Position numbers and translations under genes: made by a program | Part shown: piece after piece, positions 63,079-64,000 of the stretch | Numbering within the stretch: position 1 is the stretch's first letter | Layout of the letters: every line of letters begins with the position of its first letter | The notes under the pieces: generated by a model | Seen by the model: only the letters and a program-made list of their open reading frames with translations | What the model was told of the DNA's origin: nothing | The model's database searches: none | Assembly (NCBI RefSeq): GCF_900141805.1 | Contig: NZ_FQYN01000005.1 | Location: 310,001-374,000, forward strand | Direction of reading: 5' to 3' | Source of the DNA: Hymenobacter daecheongensis DSM 21074 | GTDB lineage: Bacteria > Bacteroidota > Bacteroidia > Cytophagales > Hymenobacteraceae | DNA: 64,000 nt

Positions 63079-64000
63079 ATGCAACACCGTTACCTGCTCG
63101 CCCCCCTCGCCGCCCTGCTGCTGCTGGCCGCTACCCCCCAGCTCGCCCTGGCCCAGACCACGCCCACCGGCGCCGTGGGCATCGGCACCACCGCCCCCGA
63201 CGCCTCGGCGGCCCTCGACATCGTGAGCAGCGGCAAGGGCGTGCTGCTGCCGCGCGTGGCCGCGGCCACGGCCATTGCCAGCCCGGCCCCCGGCCTGCTG
63301 GTGTACCAGACCGGGGCCCCGGCCGGCTTCTACTACAACGCCGGCACCAGCGCCGCCCCCAGCTGGCAGCGCCTGGCCACCGGCAGCGCCGCCGGCGACA
63401 ACCTGGGCAACCACACCGCCACCCAGGCCCTGAACCTGAACGGGCAGAAGCTGACCGGCGGCGGCACCAACGGCCTGCGCGTGGCTACCGACGGCAGCGT
63501 GGCCGTGGACGCGCTGGCCGGCACCGGCCAGGGCCGCCTGCTGACGGCGGCCCCCGACGGCACGCTGCAAGCCAGCGCCCCGCTGCAAAGCCAGCCCCTG
63601 GCCACCACCGCCCCCGACCCCGCCCTGCTGGGCTCGGCTTCGACTGGCAACGGGCCATTTGGCGTGGCCGTGAACACGGCCGGCACCCGCGCCTACGTGG
63701 TGAACCGTCTGAGCAACACGCTTCAGGCTTATGACTTGAGCGGGGGCGTTGCGCCCGTGCCCCTGGGCAACGCTGTGCCTACCGGCCTTGTCCCGCTAAG
63801 CGTGGCGCTGAACGGGGCCGGCAGCCGCGCCTACGTGGTGAATTATACAAGCAACACGCTCCAGGTGTACGACCTGAGCGGGGGCGGTGCGCCCGTACCC
63901 CTGGGCGGCTCAGTCACCACCGACATTAGGCCGATGCGGGTGGTGGTGAATGCGGCCGGCACCCGCGCCTACGTGGCAGCCAGAGACGGCGACTTATTGC
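63079..64000 (+). CDS. secreted YVTN beta-propeller protein (partial, runs off the window)
   Basis: The frame from ATG 63079 stays open to the end (307 codons). A signal peptide (MQHRYLLAPLAALLLLAATPQLALAQ) is followed by GAVGIGTTAPDASAALDIVSSGKGVLLPRV, the common start of large Bacteroidota surface proteins. After about residue 190, near-identical units of about 45-50 residues (GVAVNTAGTRAYVVN, SVALNGAGSRAYVVN, RVVVNAAGTRAYVA) form YVTN-type propeller blades. Cell-surface or secreted role likely; the C-terminal sorting domain is beyond the window. Confidence 0.85.
   Translation, partial: MQHRYLLAPLAALLLLAATPQLALAQTTPTGAVGIGTTAPDASAALDIVSSGKGVLLPRVAAATAIASPAPGLLVYQTGAPAGFYYNAGTSAAPSWQRLATGSAAGDNLGNHTATQALNLNGQKLTGGGTNGLRVATDGSVAVDALAGTGQGRLLTAAPDGTLQASAPLQSQPLATTAPDPALLGSASTGNGPFGVAVNTAGTRAYVVNRLSNTLQAYDLSGGVAPVPLGNAVPTGLVPLSVALNGAGSRAYVVNYTSNTLQVYDLSGGGAPVPLGGSVTTDIRPMRVVVNAAGTRAYVAARDGDLL

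Overview
The window looks like the chromosome of a high-GC Bacteroidota bacterium, most likely Hymenobacter or a close relative (Cytophagales). The base composition is roughly 60-65% GC by eye. Other pointers are a TonB-dependent receptor with a carboxypeptidase-regulatory-like N-terminus, SpoIIE-type and 7TM-DISM signalling proteins, a LuxR-like C-terminal HTH of the kind Bacteroidota fuse to sensors, few Shine-Dalgarno sequences, and very many short palindromic interspersed repeats. No rRNA, prophage, transposase or CRISPR array was seen. There is one tRNA, tRNA-Ser(GGA).

Layout. 1-1379: 5' part of miaA and a glycosyltransferase. 1533-6088: a large multi-PAS hybrid histidine kinase with its own REC and HPt domains, followed by a CheY-like receiver. 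6268-9290: metallo-hydrolase, lipoprotein, RqcH/NFACT protein. 9331-13575: a three-subunit molybdenum aldehyde oxidoreductase of PaoABC type. 13785-17696: Spy-like protein, AraC regulator, MFS transporter, DUF3850 protein. 17803-19985: tRNA-Ser, asparaginase, TatD nuclease. 20010-27612: an exopolysaccharide block (polysaccharide deacetylase, processive GT2, GT4, flippase, Wzz-like protein, Wzy-like polymerase). 27722-31584: SpoIIE phosphatase, DppC-type permease, small conserved protein, thioredoxin-reductase-like enzyme. 31779-35312: a TonB receptor operon, probably for metal uptake. 35570-38748: GT2, UPF0104 membrane protein, ruvC, KTSC protein. 38831-49234: PhzF, hutI, a repeat-rich patch, a possible Cys-protease-like secreted protein, pncA, a 2H phosphoesterase, GNAT, a BLUF photoreceptor, a cupin, a bestrophin-like protein and two NAD(P)-binding oxidoreductases. 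49406-51144: a small accessory island with an AT-rich HEPN gene and a PIN toxin/antitoxin pair, at the 3' side of hutU. 51234-56823: hutU, DUF2975 with XRE regulator, serine hydrolase, metallo-beta-lactamase. 57066-64000: a 7TM-DISM/HTH regulator, a putative lectin-endotoxin-lectin protein, a coiled-coil protein, an XRE regulator behind a palindromic operator-like array, and the start of a YVTN beta-propeller surface protein.

The most interesting candidate system is at the right end. The protein at 59227-61083 reads as an N-terminal beta-trefoil (ricin-type) lectin, a central helical domain resembling the pore-forming domain of Cry delta-endotoxins, and a C-terminal jacalin-like lectin. Its upstream region shares a conserved block with the upstream region of the YVTN gene, and a regulator with three exactly spaced palindromes lies between them.

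A second theme is the repeat landscape. One palindromic family (12816, 27610, 38745, 44199) sits at gene ends, and each copy supplies the stop codon of one or both flanking genes. Other repeats have been absorbed in frame into hutU, a GT4 glycosyltransferase and possibly the asparaginase N-terminus.

All assignments come from reading motifs by eye, without database searches. Start codons were chosen by family alignment from memory, signal peptides and spacing.
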